NCBI RefSeq assembly: GCF_023074055.1
Contig: NZ_JADPKR010000058.1
Span: 1 to 64,000 of the forward strand
Source: Bradyrhizobium sp. 141
GTDB taxonomy: Bacteria; Pseudomonadota; Alphaproteobacteria; Rhizobiales; Xanthobacteraceae
DNA length: 64,000 nucleotides
Reading direction: 5' to 3'
The position numbers and the translations under genes were made by a program. The notes below the pieces were generated by a model that was not told the DNA's origin, did not search any database, and saw only the letters and a list, made by a program, of their open reading frames with translations. Below are positions 9,335 through 18,789 of the stretch, one piece after another (the first letter of the stretch is position 1; every line of letters starts with the position of its first letter).

Positions 9335-10507
9335 TTACGCCGCCTTGGCGAGCGCGGCCTTGGTCTCGGCGAAAGCCCAGTCGATCCACTGGGTCAGCAG
9401 CTCGACGTCCTTGGCTTCGACGGTGGCGCCGCACCAGATGCGCAGGCCGGCCGGCGCATCGCGGTAATAGGCGAAGTCGTAGCCGGCGCCCTCCTTCTCG
9501 ACGAGGGCAACCAGCTTCTTCGAGAAGTCGGCTTGCGCATCTTCGGACAGCGAGGTGATCGCGGGATCGGTGAACTTGAGGCACACCGAGGTGTTGGAGC
9601 GGATCGCGGCATCCTTGGCCAGGAAGTCGATCCACGGCGTCTTCGCCTTCCAGTCGGCGAGCACCTTGGTGTTGGCGTCGGCACGCGCGATCAGCGCCTT
9701 CAAGCCGCCGATCGACTTGGCCCAGTTCAGCGCATCGAGATAATCCTCGACGCAGAGCATCGACGGCGTGTTGATGGTCTCACCGACGAAGATGCCTTCG
9801 TTGATCTTGCCGCCCTTGGTCATGCGGAAAATCTTCGGCAGCGGCCAGGCCGGCTTGTAGGTCTCGAGCCGCTCCACGGCGCGGGGCGACAGGATCAGCA
9901 TGCCGTGCGCAGCTTCGCCGCCGAGTGCCTTCTGCCAGGAGAAGGTGACGACGTCGAGCTTGGCCCAGTCGAGCGGCTGGGCGAATGCGGCCGACGTCGC
10001 GTCGCAGATGGTCAGGCCGGTGCGATCCGCCTTGATCCAGTCGGCGTTCGGCACGCGCACGCCTGACGTGGTGCCGTTCCAGGTGAAGACGACGTCGCTC
10101 GCGGGGTCGACCTTCGAGAGGTCGGGGATTTCACCGTAAGCCGCGTTCAGCTTGGTGACGTCCTTGAGCTTCAATTCCTTGACGATGTCGCTGACCCAGC
10201 CTTCGCCGAAGGATTCCCAGGCGAGCGTGGTGACGGGGCGGGCACCGAGCAGCGACCACAGCGCCATCTCGACCGCGCCGGTATCGGAGGCGGGCACGAT
10301 GCCGATGCGGTAATCGGCGGGCACCTCGAGCACTTCGCGCGTCAGATCGATCGCGAGCTTGAGCTTGGTCTTGCCGACCTTCGCGCGATGCGAGCGGCCG
10401 AGTGCTGCGTCCTTGAGATTTTGGGCATTCCAGCCGGGGCGCTTGGCGCAGGGGCCGGAGGAGAAATGCGGCACGTTCGGCCGCGAAGCGGGCTTCGCTA
10501 CAGTCAT
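9335..10507 (-). CDS. serC: Phosphoserine aminotransferase
   Basis: 390 residues; a class-V PLP aminotransferase that converts 3-phosphohydroxypyruvate and glutamate to phosphoserine. The PLP lysine lies in TFSWQKALGGEAAHGM, preceded by the Asp-containing CDATSAAFA segment. The N-terminal HFSSGPCAKRPGW matches the alphaproteobacterial/plant-type SerC branch. serA lies downstream on the same strand, giving two consecutive steps of serine synthesis. A structured leader is proposed upstream (10508-10590). Confidence 0.95.
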   Translation of the reverse strand: MTVAKPASRPNVPHFSSGPCAKRPGWNAQNLKDAALGRSHRAKVGKTKLKLAIDLTREVLEVPADYRIGIVPASDTGAVEMALWSLLGARPVTTLAWESFGEGWVSDIVKELKLKDVTKLNAAYGEIPDLSKVDPASDVVFTWNGTTSGVRVPNADWIKADRTGLTICDATSAAFAQPLDWAKLDVVTFSWQKALGGEAAHGMLILSPRAVERLETYKPAWPLPKIFRMTKGGKINEGIFVGETINTPSMLCVEDYLDALNWAKSIGGLKALIARADANTKVLADWKAKTPWIDFLAKDAAIRSNTSVCLKFTDPAITSLSEDAQADFSKKLVALVEKEGAGYDFAYYRDAPAGLRIWCGATVEAKDVELLTQWIDWAFAETKAALAKAA

Positions 10508-10590
10508 AACATCTACCCTTCCAGATAGTCAGCCTCCCGTTGGGGGGAGGTGTCCCGCCGCGGCTGATACGGGAATCGGGCAGAGCAGTC
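10508..10590 (-). ncRNA. Possible serC leader RNA
   Basis: The sequence just before serC on the minus strand can fold into CCTCCC..GGGAGG, a preceding GC-rich CCCG..CGGG pairing and a short CTATC..GGTAG hairpin abutting the ATG. A serC leader motif is known from alphaproteobacteria in precisely this position. The assignment comes from position and visible hairpins only; a covariance-model search was not possible. Confidence 0.4.
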
Positions 10591-10795
10591 AAGGAAGTTC
10601 CGGCGCCTCACGGCGGCTTGATGGTGCTTCCGCGGCGATACCAGGGGATTCAACGACCGCGAGCGCGTTCAGCAAGTCCGTGGCCTCGCTGATCAATTGC
10701 GCGGCCCGGCGGCGGCTGCTGACTTTCAAAATGCATTTGTCATCGGCCTGCACAACGTAGTCGTTGCCGACCTTGATCATCGAATAGCTTGTCAT
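10589..10795 (-). CDS. Conserved hypothetical small protein
   Basis: 68 residues beginning MTSYSMIKVGNDYVVQADDK, with a basic SSRRRAAQL segment and a C-terminal low-complexity tail. No known domain recognised. Codon use matches its neighbours and the frame is clean. Its stop lies about 80 bases before the serC start on the same strand, so it could be co-transcribed with serC. Confidence 0.6.
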   Translation of the reverse strand: MTSYSMIKVGNDYVVQADDKCILKVSSRRRAAQLISEATDLLNALAVVESPGIAAEAPSSRREAPELP

Positions 10796-10955
10796 TGAAA
10801 TCCCCGAACCGAGGCGAGCCCCGGTGTCAGACGCCGCCGTAGCACCGATCGTTCCTTCATCAACGTGAACGACCGACGGGTAGTTTACCGGCTCTTAACA
10901 TGAACGAATGCGCGACCTGAATTTGCTGATTGCACAAGGTCCGCAAGCAGCTGGC

Positions 10956-11420
10956 TCAAAAGCGGACAGTCATGCCGACGTGACTCGCTGTGAATCCGAG
11001 CCGCTTGTAGAAACGCTGCGCATCGACGCGCGTCTGATGCGTCAGCAGTTCGACCAGATTGCAGCCGCGCGCCTTTGCTTCCGCGATCGCCCACTGCACC
11101 AAACGCTCGCCAATGCCGCGGCTGCGACAATCGGTGGCAACGCGTACGTCTTCGAGCAGGCCACGCACGCCGCCTTGCGAGCTGATGCCCGGCAGAACAG
11201 CAAGCTGTAGGCAGCCGACCACCCTGCCCTCGCTCTCGGCAACCACGAGCGTCAGATTCGGATCGCGCTCGACCCGCGCGAATGCGTCGTAGTAGGCGGC
11301 GGGCAATGGATCCTCGACGCGTTCGCGCGCGCGGCCGAGATGATCGTCGGCGAGCATCGCCACGATCGCGGGAACGTCGTCGCGATGCGCGCGGCGAATG
11401 GAGACGGATTCGGCGCTCAT
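10956..11420 (-). CDS. GNAT-family N-acetyltransferase
   Basis: 154 residues. The acetyl-CoA binding motif A is visible as RSRGIGERLVQWAIAEAKARG near residues 97-117, followed by a typical motif B (FYKRLGF). The substrate is unknown. The start at 11420 (MSAESVSIRRAHRDD) is chosen because the longer frame reads through the GST gene on the same strand. The gap to the upstream GST stop is only 16 bases, so the two genes are probably one transcript. Confidence 0.88.
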   Translation of the reverse strand: MSAESVSIRRAHRDDVPAIVAMLADDHLGRARERVEDPLPAAYYDAFARVERDPNLTLVVAESEGRVVGCLQLAVLPGISSQGGVRGLLEDVRVATDCRSRGIGERLVQWAIAEAKARGCNLVELLTHQTRVDAQRFYKRLGFTASHVGMTVRF

Positions 11421-11436
11421 GTCGAAAACTCCAACC

Positions 11437-12027
11437 TCAACGCGCCGGCGGAAGGCCGAGAAACGCTTCGACTTCGCCGATCCAGCGGCGGACGGAAGCA
11501 TAACGGCCGAGGTCGAAGCCGCCTTCATGCGCCACGCGGGTATAGGCGAGCAGGGAGACATCGGCGAGCGAAACGTCCTCGCCGGCGAAGAAACGGCTGG
11601 CCGCCAGATGCTGCTCCATGCGGTCGAGCGCCGCATAGCCGCGCTTGACCTTTTCAGGATCCAGTTCGGACGCATCCTTGCCGAGATAGACGAGGAGGAA
11701 GCGGCACACCGCGATATAGGGCTCGTGGCTGTACTGCTCCCAGAACAGCCATTCATCCATCTTGGCCGCAGCAAAGGCTTCGCGCGGAACGAGCGCGCTG
11801 TCGCGGGCGAGGTAGCGGATGATGGCGTTGGACTGCGCCAGCGTGCGGCCGTCGTCGAAGGCGATTGCCGGCACCTGGCCGGCACCGTTCATCTCAAGGA
11901 ATTGCGGCGTGCGCGTCTCGCCCTTGCGCGTGTCGATCTCGATCCAGCGGTAGGGCAATGCGAGCTTGTCGCAGACCCACTTCACCTTGAGGCAATTGCC
12001 GGAATTGCTGTCGCCGTAGATCTTCAT
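11437..12027 (-). CDS. Glutathione S-transferase family protein
   Basis: 196 residues. The N-terminal thioredoxin-like half has the cis-Pro motif GQVPAI and the glutathione-binding LAQSNAIIRYLA segment; the C-terminal half is the all-helical GST domain. The start at 12027 (MKIYGDSNSGNCLKVKW) gives the standard beta1-alpha1 beginning; an upstream ATG would add 18 residues lacking homology. It is related to the GST at 27794-28444. Substrate unknown. Confidence 0.88.
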   Translation of the reverse strand: MKIYGDSNSGNCLKVKWVCDKLALPYRWIEIDTRKGETRTPQFLEMNGAGQVPAIAFDDGRTLAQSNAIIRYLARDSALVPREAFAAAKMDEWLFWEQYSHEPYIAVCRFLLVYLGKDASELDPEKVKRGYAALDRMEQHLAASRFFAGEDVSLADVSLLAYTRVAHEGGFDLGRYASVRRWIGEVEAFLGLPPAR

Positions 12028-12096
12028 CGCTGCCGCCCCGCTTTGGAGCGACAGAGCATCAGGACGCGGGAAAGTTGTCAACCAGACCGGACAAGC

Positions 12097-12984
12097 TCAA
12101 AATTTGTAGCCAAGTCCGACATGCGCGTTGTTCAGCGACACTGAGGTGTTCATGATGGGCGAAAACTGCACGTACTCGTATTCGACCCGCGCGAACAAGC
12201 CTCCCCACAAGCAGTATTCGAGCCCGATACCGGCGGTCCAGCCGACTACGAAGGCATTGGTTTTGTGCTGGGTCTGCGTCTGCGACTGCGTTGGAACGGG
12301 GTTCGTCGTTCCCGGCACGATTGTGGTGTTGCCGAATCCATCGATCGTCGTCGTATCGGTGCGCAGTGTTACGTTGCTGGAAACGGTGCGGGAAACGTCC
12401 ATGCGGCCGACGGCTGCGCCGCCGAAGACGTACGGCATGAAGTCACCGCCATCCCAACCCATGCGCCCACGCAACGTGACCACATCCTTGACCTGAGCCG
12501 TGGCCGCCCCAGTCAGAGTCACGTTCCAATGGTTGAAGGCACCCGGGGGCACGGTGTCGCCAGGCGGGTTGATGATGTCGAGAGCGTTGGTGCCGGTCGA
12601 GGCGGACTTGAGATTGTTGAAGTAGGTGTAGGTGCCTTCGAGACCGAGCACGGCGTCGTACCATTGCCAGTTACGGCCGACGAAGCCGCCGAAATTCGTG
12701 CTCTGCGCCGTGTTCTTGCTGAGAAGCGACCAGGACGAGGTCGGCTGCTGAAGCACGCTGTCACGGAAGATGTAGTTGGTCAGGCCGACCACGCTCTGGC
12801 CGAAGTCGGTTGCGTCGGTCGTGTAGCCGAAGTGACCGCCGGCGTAGAAGCCATCCCAATTATGGCTCGTCTTCGACAGGCCATCGGTGAAGCCGCCGCG
12901 CAGGATCGGCAGGTCCGGCATGTCGGCCGCGTGCGCGGCAGACACCGTCCCCAACATCGCTGCCGCCAACATCAGCCTACGCAT
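12097..12984 (-). CDS. Outer-membrane beta-barrel protein, Omp31/25-like
   Basis: 295 residues with a cleavable signal peptide (MRRLMLAAAMLGTVSAAHAA). The mature part has alternating beta strands (WDGFYAGGHFGYTTD at the start, GLGYKF at the end), the classic eight-strand porin-like pattern ending in an aromatic residue. It is probably a surface protein of the rhizobial Omp25/31 type. A Thr/Gln-rich loop (TQSQTQTQHKTN) is unusual. Start 12984 is chosen for the signal peptide. A second member of the superfamily follows at 13153. Confidence 0.85.
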   Translation of the reverse strand: MRRLMLAAAMLGTVSAAHAADMPDLPILRGGFTDGLSKTSHNWDGFYAGGHFGYTTDATDFGQSVVGLTNYIFRDSVLQQPTSSWSLLSKNTAQSTNFGGFVGRNWQWYDAVLGLEGTYTYFNNLKSASTGTNALDIINPPGDTVPPGAFNHWNVTLTGAATAQVKDVVTLRGRMGWDGGDFMPYVFGGAAVGRMDVSRTVSSNVTLRTDTTTIDGFGNTTIVPGTTNPVPTQSQTQTQHKTNAFVVGWTAGIGLEYCLWGGLFARVEYEYVQFSPIMNTSVSLNNAHVGLGYKF

Positions 12985-13094
12985 CGCAACGCTCCATCGG
13001 ACTCGAACTGTTGCGATGATCATCGCCTGTTAACCTTAACCAATGGTTGCGTCGGCCGCTTTCGTCGCGACCAGGCCATGAAAAATCCGCAAAG

Positions 13095-13124
13095 CAAAAC
13101 GGCGCGGGATGATCCCGCGCCGTT
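13095..13124 (-). terminator. Terminator after the second porin gene
   Basis: Minus-strand stem AACGGCGCGGGA/TCCCGCGCCGTT followed by TTTTGC. It lies 30 bases beyond the stop of the 13153-13983 gene. Confidence 0.75.
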
Positions 13125-13152
13125 AAGAAGTCCTAACCGATCAGTCTGCCGA

Positions 13153-13983
13153 TCAGCCCTTGGTGACCAGCGGCGGCGGCATGTAGGCCGGCGGGCTGTT
13201 GAGATCCCAGCGCACGCCGAGCTTGATGTCGTGCGAGGTGATGTCCCTGACCTTGATCGACGTCGGGCCCGAGGCGCTGTTGTCGAACAAGCGGTAGTTG
13301 CCGGGCGCCGCGTCGCCGAGGTTCATGTAGCTGTAAGCGAGTTCGACGGTGAACCCGGGATTGACCTTGTAGGCGAGACCGGCGTGAGCGGCCCAGGCAA
13401 GGTTCCACTTTCCGTTGTCGGCGAAGTAGGCGACGCTGTTGTTGAGCAGCGGGTTGTATGACACGCCGTCGTCGCGGAAGCCGCTGATCTTGTTGTAGGA
13501 GCCACCGACACCGGCGCCGATGAACGGGGTGATGCACCACCAGGTGCCGAGATCGACATAGGCGTTGGCCATGACGACCCACTCGGACTTGCTGCCGCTG
13601 TAATTGTTGACGCCGACGAAGCCGGGGCCGACGACGTTGTCGCTGCCGTGCAGATTGGATTTACCACGGTACTGGCCGATCACGTCCGCGCGGAACCAGT
13701 TGTTGAAGCGATAGCCGACGCCGAGATCGAACAGCCCGGCCGAGTCGAAGCCGAGGCCTTCCGTCGACTTCGAATACCCAGCCGGCAGGGCGCTCTCGAT
13801 GTGCTTGGCGCTCTGGTTGGTCATGCCGATATCGCCACGGAGATACCAGCCGCCGAAGTCGGCGGGCGGAGCCGGCGGCGCGTACATGGGAGGGGGCGCC
13901 GCGATCGGCATATCGGCGGCAAACGCCATCGACGAGATCAGGGTTGCCGCACCCGCGGCAAGGAGAGACTTAACGCTACGCAT
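13153..13983 (-). CDS. Outer-membrane beta-barrel protein
   Basis: 276 residues with a signal peptide (MRSVKSLLAAGAATLISSMAFAA) and a Pro-rich linker (APPPMYAPPAPPADFGG) leading into a beta-barrel (GWYLRGDIGMTNQS...). Beta strands with alternating aromatics run to the end (HDIKLGVRWDLNS). The family is the Omp25/31-like porin superfamily. Start 13983 is selected by the signal peptide. It is separated from the 12097 porin by its own terminator, so the two are likely independent transcripts. Confidence 0.85.
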   Translation of the reverse strand: MRSVKSLLAAGAATLISSMAFAADMPIAAPPPMYAPPAPPADFGGWYLRGDIGMTNQSAKHIESALPAGYSKSTEGLGFDSAGLFDLGVGYRFNNWFRADVIGQYRGKSNLHGSDNVVGPGFVGVNNYSGSKSEWVVMANAYVDLGTWWCITPFIGAGVGGSYNKISGFRDDGVSYNPLLNNSVAYFADNGKWNLAWAAHAGLAYKVNPGFTVELAYSYMNLGDAAPGNYRLFDNSASGPTSIKVRDITSHDIKLGVRWDLNSPPAYMPPPLVTKG

Positions 13984-14210
13984 TGGCTTCGTCCTTTTGG
14001 CCGGTGAGGCAAATACGCAGGCCTCACGTTCTGGAAACTCACGGAGCGGACGATGCCAGCAAATGTTTAAGCGCCACTTAACCCTAATTTTTAAGGTTGA
14101 TTTTTTCTCTACCTGCACGCGGATGCGGCTGGAGCGTTGCAAAAATGCGGCGGTCGCGCGCCGCAATTGCTAACGATTGATGAAGCCGCAATGCAGCGAA
14201 ACAAGATTTG

Positions 14211-15509
14211 TTAACGCGTGTGCTGGGGCAACCTGGGCAGGAACACCGCAAGCAGGCCGATCGCCGGCAGATAGGCGCAGACCTGGTAGACGAACTCGAT
14301 CGAGGTGTGATCGGCGAGCTTGCCGAGTACGGCAGCCCCCAGGCCCCCGATGCCGAAGGCGACGCCGAAGAACACGCCCGAGATCATGCCGAAGCGATGC
14401 GGCACCAGCTCCTGCGCGAACACGATGATCGACGACGTCGTCGAGGAGATGATCAGGCCGATGACGACGCTGAGCACCGCGCTGCCGACGAGCCCGGCAT
14501 AGGGCAGCGCTAGCGTGAACGGCAGCGCGCCCAGGATCGAGATCCAGATCACGATCTTGCGGCCGAAGCGATCGCCCAAGGGACCGCCCAGAAACGCGTC
14601 GACCGCATTCGCCGCGAGGAAGATGAAGAGATACATCTGCGCTGCCTGCGTCGACACGCCGAAGCGGTCGATCAGGTAGAAGATGTAGTAGCTCGACAGG
14701 CTCGAGACGTAGAGCTGCTTGGAGAACAGCAGCGCGACCAGCACGAGCAGCGCGACGGCGACGCGGCGCGAGCTCGGCGCGTCGGGATGGGACTGAACCG
14801 CCGCAATCTTCTTCGCCTTGATCTGCGGCGCATACCAGCGGCCGATGCGCCAGAGGATGAGGATCGCGAGGAACGCGATCGAGGAGAACCAGGCGATGCT
14901 GCCCTGCCCGAACGGCACCACGATCAGCGCCGCCAGCACCGGTCCCATCGAGGTGCCGAAACTGCCGCCGAGCTGAAACACCGATTGCGCGAAACCGTAG
15001 CGGCCGCCGGAGGCGAGCCGTGCGATGCGCGCGGACTCCGGGTGAAACACCGCCGAGCCGAGGCCAACCAGTGCGGCCGCGATGAGGATGACCAGATATT
15101 GATGCGCGGCGCTGAGCAGCAGCAGGCCGAAGAAGGTCGAGGCCATGCCGATCGCCAGCGAATAAGGCTGGGCCTTCTTGTCGGTGTAGTGCCCCACCAC
15201 CGGCTGCAGCAGCGAGGCCGTGAACTGGAACGCCAGCGTGATCATGCCGATCTGCGCGAAGTCGAGCGCGTAGGTGTCCTTCAGGATCGGATACACCGAG
15301 GCGATCAGCGACTGCATGGTGTCGTTGAGGAAGTGCGAGACGCTGATGCCGGCGAGCACGACATAGGCCGGCCCTGCCGCTTTGGCAGCAGGCGCCACGT
15401 CGGCGACGACGACGGGCTCGGTCAGCGTTTCCTCTGAGACGACGACAGGCTTATTCAATGCAGCGATCCCGGCGCGGCAGATTGCCGCGATCTGATCGTT
15501 ACGATGCAA
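14211..15509 (-). CDS. fsr: MFS transporter, fosmidomycin-resistance (Fsr) type
   Basis: 432 residues with about 12 membrane helices. The N-terminal segment GISVSHFLNDTMQSLIASVY and the FHPESARIARLASGGR loop are hallmarks of the Fsr efflux family, inner-membrane proton antiporters exporting fosmidomycin and related compounds in E. coli. A 40-residue soluble N-terminal tail precedes helix 1; a shorter start is possible. The physiological substrate here is unknown. It stands alone, with repeats on its upstream side. Confidence 0.85.
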   Translation of the reverse strand: MHRNDQIAAICRAGIAALNKPVVVSEETLTEPVVVADVAPAAKAAGPAYVVLAGISVSHFLNDTMQSLIASVYPILKDTYALDFAQIGMITLAFQFTASLLQPVVGHYTDKKAQPYSLAIGMASTFFGLLLLSAAHQYLVILIAAALVGLGSAVFHPESARIARLASGGRYGFAQSVFQLGGSFGTSMGPVLAALIVVPFGQGSIAWFSSIAFLAILILWRIGRWYAPQIKAKKIAAVQSHPDAPSSRRVAVALLVLVALLFSKQLYVSSLSSYYIFYLIDRFGVSTQAAQMYLFIFLAANAVDAFLGGPLGDRFGRKIVIWISILGALPFTLALPYAGLVGSAVLSVVIGLIISSTTSSIIVFAQELVPHRFGMISGVFFGVAFGIGGLGAAVLGKLADHTSIEFVYQVCAYLPAIGLLAVFLPRLPQHTR

Positions 15510-15573
15510 GCGGCGTTCGAACCACCGCCAATCGCTTATGGCTGAGATGCGCGCTTACCCTCTCCACGAGTCC

Positions 15574-15676
15574 AGTATCGTAGGGTGGGCAAAGGCGCTC
15601 TTGCGCCGTGCCCACGATCTTTCCGATACGGCGACAGACGCGTGGGCACGCTTCGCTTTGCCCACCCTACGATACT
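15574..15676. repeat. Palindromic intergenic repeat, family B (copy 1)
   Basis: Outer arms AGTATCGTAGGGTGGGC and GCCCACCCTACGATACT are perfect inverted copies, with inner CGTGCCCAC/GTGGGCACG arms. Other copies occur at 35948-36024, 57763-57851 and 60636-60726. It lies between fsr and glmM. Confidence 0.85.
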
Positions 15677-15692
15677 GTCGTCGGGGAAGAAT

Positions 15693-17036
15693 TCAGGCCG
15701 CGGCGTGGCCCAGCGCGGAGACGATGGTGTCGACGACGTCCTCGACCAGGATGCGGTCCTCGCCTTCGCCCATGACACGGATCACCGGCTCCGTGCCGGA
15801 GGAGCGGATCAAGAGGCGGCCGTGGCCGTTGAGGCGCTGCTCGCCGTCGGAGATCGCCGACTTGACGCCGGAATCGTCGAGCGGCTTGCCGCCCTTGTGG
15901 CGGACGTTCTTGAGGATCTGCGGCAGCGGATCGAAGCGGTGGCAGACCTCGGAGACGGGGCGGCGCAGCTTCTGCACCACCGCCAGCACCTGCAATGCGG
16001 CAACGAAGCCGTCGCCGGTGGTGGCGTAGTCGGACAGGATGATGTGGCCGGACTGCTCGCCGCCGAGATTGTAGCCGCCGTTCAGCATCTGCTCGAGCAC
16101 GTAGCGGTCGCCGACCGGCGTGCGCACGAGATCGAGCCCCTGCCCGTTCAGGAAACGCTCGAGGCCGAGATTGGACATCACGGTGGCGACGATGCCGGGC
16201 CGCGACAGCCGGCCGTCTTCTTTCCAGCTCTGCGCGATCACCGCGAGCAACTGGTCGCCGTCGACGACATGTCCGCGCTCGTCGACCAGGATAACGCGGT
16301 CGGCGTCGCCGTCGAGCGCAATGCCGATGTCGGCGCGCATCTCGCGCACCTTCTTCGACAGCGCTTCCGGCGAGGTCGAGCCGCAGTCCTTGTTGATGTT
16401 GAAGCCGTCGGGCTCGACACCGATCGGCACGACGTCGGCACCCAGCTCCCACAGCGCTTCCGGCACCACCTTGTAGGCGGCGCCATTGGCGCAATCGACC
16501 ACGACGCGCAGGCCGTCGAGCGACAGATCGCGCGGCAGCGTGCGCTTGGCGAACTCGATGTAGCGGTCGTGCACGCCGTCGATGCGGCGGGCGCGCCCGA
16601 GGCTCGCGCTCTGTGCGAGCCGCTTGTCGATGGGCTCGTCGAGCAGCTGCTCGATCTGCCGCTCGACGTCGTCGGAGAGCTTGAAGCCCTGCGGGCCGAA
16701 CAGCTTGATGCCGTTGTCCTCGAACAGATTGTGCGAGGCCGAGATCATCACGCCGAGATCGGCGCGCATCGACTTGGTCAGCATCGCGACCGCCGGCGTC
16801 GGCATCGGGCCGACCAGCAGCACGTCCATGCCGACGGAGGTGAAGCCCGCGACCATCGCGTATTCGATCATGTAGCCGGACAGGCGGGTGTCCTTGCCGA
16901 TCACCACCCGGTGGCGGTGATCACCGCGCTGGAATGCGAGGCCTGCGGCCTGGCCGACCTTGAGCGCGAGCTCCGGCGTGATCAGTCCGTTGGCGCGGCC
17001 CCGAATCCCGTCCGTCCCGAAATATTTGCGACTCAT
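15693..17036 (-). CDS. glmM: Phosphoglucosamine mutase
   Basis: 447 residues, the family length. Converts glucosamine-6-phosphate to glucosamine-1-phosphate for peptidoglycan and LPS precursors. The active-site serine is S101 in MISASHN; the metal-binding loop DGDADRV and the phosphate-binding C-terminal RSSGTEPVIRVMGEG are present. The start at 17036 gives the standard MSRKYFGTDGIRG N-terminus. No adjacent ftsH or folP. Confidence 0.96.
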   Translation of the reverse strand: MSRKYFGTDGIRGRANGLITPELALKVGQAAGLAFQRGDHRHRVVIGKDTRLSGYMIEYAMVAGFTSVGMDVLLVGPMPTPAVAMLTKSMRADLGVMISASHNLFEDNGIKLFGPQGFKLSDDVERQIEQLLDEPIDKRLAQSASLGRARRIDGVHDRYIEFAKRTLPRDLSLDGLRVVVDCANGAAYKVVPEALWELGADVVPIGVEPDGFNINKDCGSTSPEALSKKVREMRADIGIALDGDADRVILVDERGHVVDGDQLLAVIAQSWKEDGRLSRPGIVATVMSNLGLERFLNGQGLDLVRTPVGDRYVLEQMLNGGYNLGGEQSGHIILSDYATTGDGFVAALQVLAVVQKLRRPVSEVCHRFDPLPQILKNVRHKGGKPLDDSGVKSAISDGEQRLNGHGRLLIRSSGTEPVIRVMGEGEDRILVEDVVDTIVSALGHAAA

Positions 17037-17255
17037 ATCGTCCCCCGAGCAACAACCAGGGATCCCCATTACAACCACGGGCTGCCCGAACGGGCCCCGC
17101 ATCCCTGATTTGCTGGGGCTCTTATAATGCCTATGCGGCTAACTTGGCTTCAAAAAATATGATGAATCATTACGGAACCGCGCCGCATTGGCCCGATAAC
17201 GTATTGTTAACATTATGCTTCCCGGGCGAGCCGGAAAAGACGATGGAACCCGTCC

Positions 17256-17423
17256 TCAGCCCGAGCGCTTCACATGGCCATCCTCGCGGCTCGGCGCCGG
17301 CTGGGTGACGTTGACGGGATCGGAGCCCGGAAAGGTCTCCTCCAGCCCCTCTTCCAGCGCCGCCTCGAGATCACGCTTCTCCTTGATCTCTTCCGCGGAA
17401 GGTCCAGCGTGCGGCCTCGTCAT
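17256..17423 (-). CDS. Small conserved acidic protein
   Basis: 55 residues, MTRPHAGPSAEEIKEKRDLE..., with a helical acidic first half and a C-terminal TFPGSDPVNVTQPAPS motif common to many small rhizobial hypothetical proteins. Function unknown. The start at 17423 is preferred to one 16 codons upstream because the motif-bearing family begins near here. It is divergent from the lldD-like gene. Confidence 0.6.
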   Translation of the reverse strand: MTRPHAGPSAEEIKEKRDLEAALEEGLEETFPGSDPVNVTQPAPSREDGHVKRSG

Positions 17424-17539
17424 GGCGCTCTCCTGCAAAACGTTCTGCAAACGATTTGGCTGTGCATCCAACCATGCTAGATGACCTCGAAATCTTCCGA
17501 TGCAAGAGTTCCGAATAAGACGGGGCCCGGGAAACGAGC

Positions 17540-18676
17540 ATGAAGCATATTACCTGTATCGACGATCTTCGCGCCCTGCATAAGCGCCGCGTGCCGAAGG
17601 CGTTCTTCGACTATTGCGACCGCGGCTCCTATGCCGAGGAAACGCTGCGCGCCAACCGCGAGGACATGCAGGCGATCAAGTTCCGCCAGCGCATTCTGGT
17701 CGACGTCTCCAAGCGCGATACCTCGACCACGATCCTCGGCGAGCCCTCGACCATGCCGCTGATGCTCGCGCCCGTCGGCCTGCTCGGCATGCAGCATGGC
17801 GACGGCGAGATCCACGCCTGCCGCGCCGCGCAGGCCGCCGGTATTCCGTTCACGCAATCGACCATGTCGATCTGCTCGATCGAGGACATCGCGGCCAATG
17901 TCGAGAAGCCGTTCTGGTTCCAGCTCTACGTCATGAAGGACCGCGGCTTCATCAAGGAATTGATCGAGCGCGCGATCGCGGCCAAGTGCAGCGCGCTCGT
18001 GCTGACCGTGGACCTCCAGGTGATCGGCCAGCGCCATGCCGACATCAAGAACGGCATGACGGTGCCCCCCGAATGGTCGCTGTCGAAGCTGCTGGATTTC
18101 GCCAGCAAACCCACCTGGGTCTCCGGCGTGCTGCAAGGCAAGCGCCGCACCTTCGGCAACATCGCCGGTCACGTGAAGAACACCGAGGATCTCAACCGCC
18201 TTGCCGAATGGACGGCGTCGCAGTTCGACACGTCGCTGAGCTGGAAGGACGTCGAGTGGGTCCGCAGCATCTGGCCGGGCAAGCTCGTCATCAAGGGCAT
18301 CCTCGACGTCGAGGATGCCGAGGAAGCCGCCAAGACCGGCGCGCAGGCCCTCGTCGTCTCCAACCATGGCGGCCGTCAGCTCGACGGCGCGCCGTCATCG
18401 ATCGAGGTGCTGCCGGAGATCGCGGACGCGGTCGGCGAGAAGATGGAGATCATGTTCGACGGCGGCATCCGCTCCGGCCAGGACGTGATGCGCGCGCTCG
18501 CCCTCGGTGCCAAATCCTGCATGATCGGCCGCGCCTACGCCTATGGCCTTGGCGCCGGCGGCCAGGCCGGCGTCGCCAAGGCGATCGACATCATCCAGAA
18601 AGAGCTGCTCACCACCATGGGCCTTTGCGGCGTCAACCGGATCGGCGAGATCGACGATCATATCATCGCGGTCTAG
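17540..18676 (+). CDS. lldD: FMN-dependent alpha-hydroxy-acid (L-lactate) dehydrogenase
   Basis: 378 residues, a TIM-barrel flavoenzyme. The FMN/substrate motif SNHGGRQLDGAPSSIEVLPE contains the catalytic His and the substrate Arg; DGGIRSGQDVMRALALGA binds FMN phosphate. This family oxidises L-lactate to pyruvate at the membrane, but glycolate or other 2-hydroxy acids are possible. No lldR/lldP neighbours. A GAGCATGAA start context with weak upstream Shine-Dalgarno. Confidence 0.88.
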   Translation: MKHITCIDDLRALHKRRVPKAFFDYCDRGSYAEETLRANREDMQAIKFRQRILVDVSKRDTSTTILGEPSTMPLMLAPVGLLGMQHGDGEIHACRAAQAAGIPFTQSTMSICSIEDIAANVEKPFWFQLYVMKDRGFIKELIERAIAAKCSALVLTVDLQVIGQRHADIKNGMTVPPEWSLSKLLDFASKPTWVSGVLQGKRRTFGNIAGHVKNTEDLNRLAEWTASQFDTSLSWKDVEWVRSIWPGKLVIKGILDVEDAEEAAKTGAQALVVSNHGGRQLDGAPSSIEVLPEIADAVGEKMEIMFDGGIRSGQDVMRALALGAKSCMIGRAYAYGLGAGGQAGVAKAIDIIQKELLTTMGLCGVNRIGEIDDHIIAV

Positions 18677-18679
18677 CAC

Positions 18680-18783
18680 TCGTCGTTCCGGGATGGTCCG
18701 AAGGACCAGACCTCAGGTGCGCAATTGCGCACCGGGGAACCTCGAGATTCCGGGTTCGCGCTGTGCGCGCCCCGGAATGACAC
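18680..18783. repeat. Inverted repeat downstream of lldD
   Basis: A CGTTCCGGGATGG..CCCCGGAATGACAC arrangement with inner GTGCGCAATTGCGCAC and GGTTCGCGCTGTGCGCGCC hairpins. Related ATTCCGGG palindromes occur at 61139-61256, about 42708-42745 and 48711-48735. It separates convergent genes. Confidence 0.6.
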
Positions 18784-18789
18784 TTCGTG

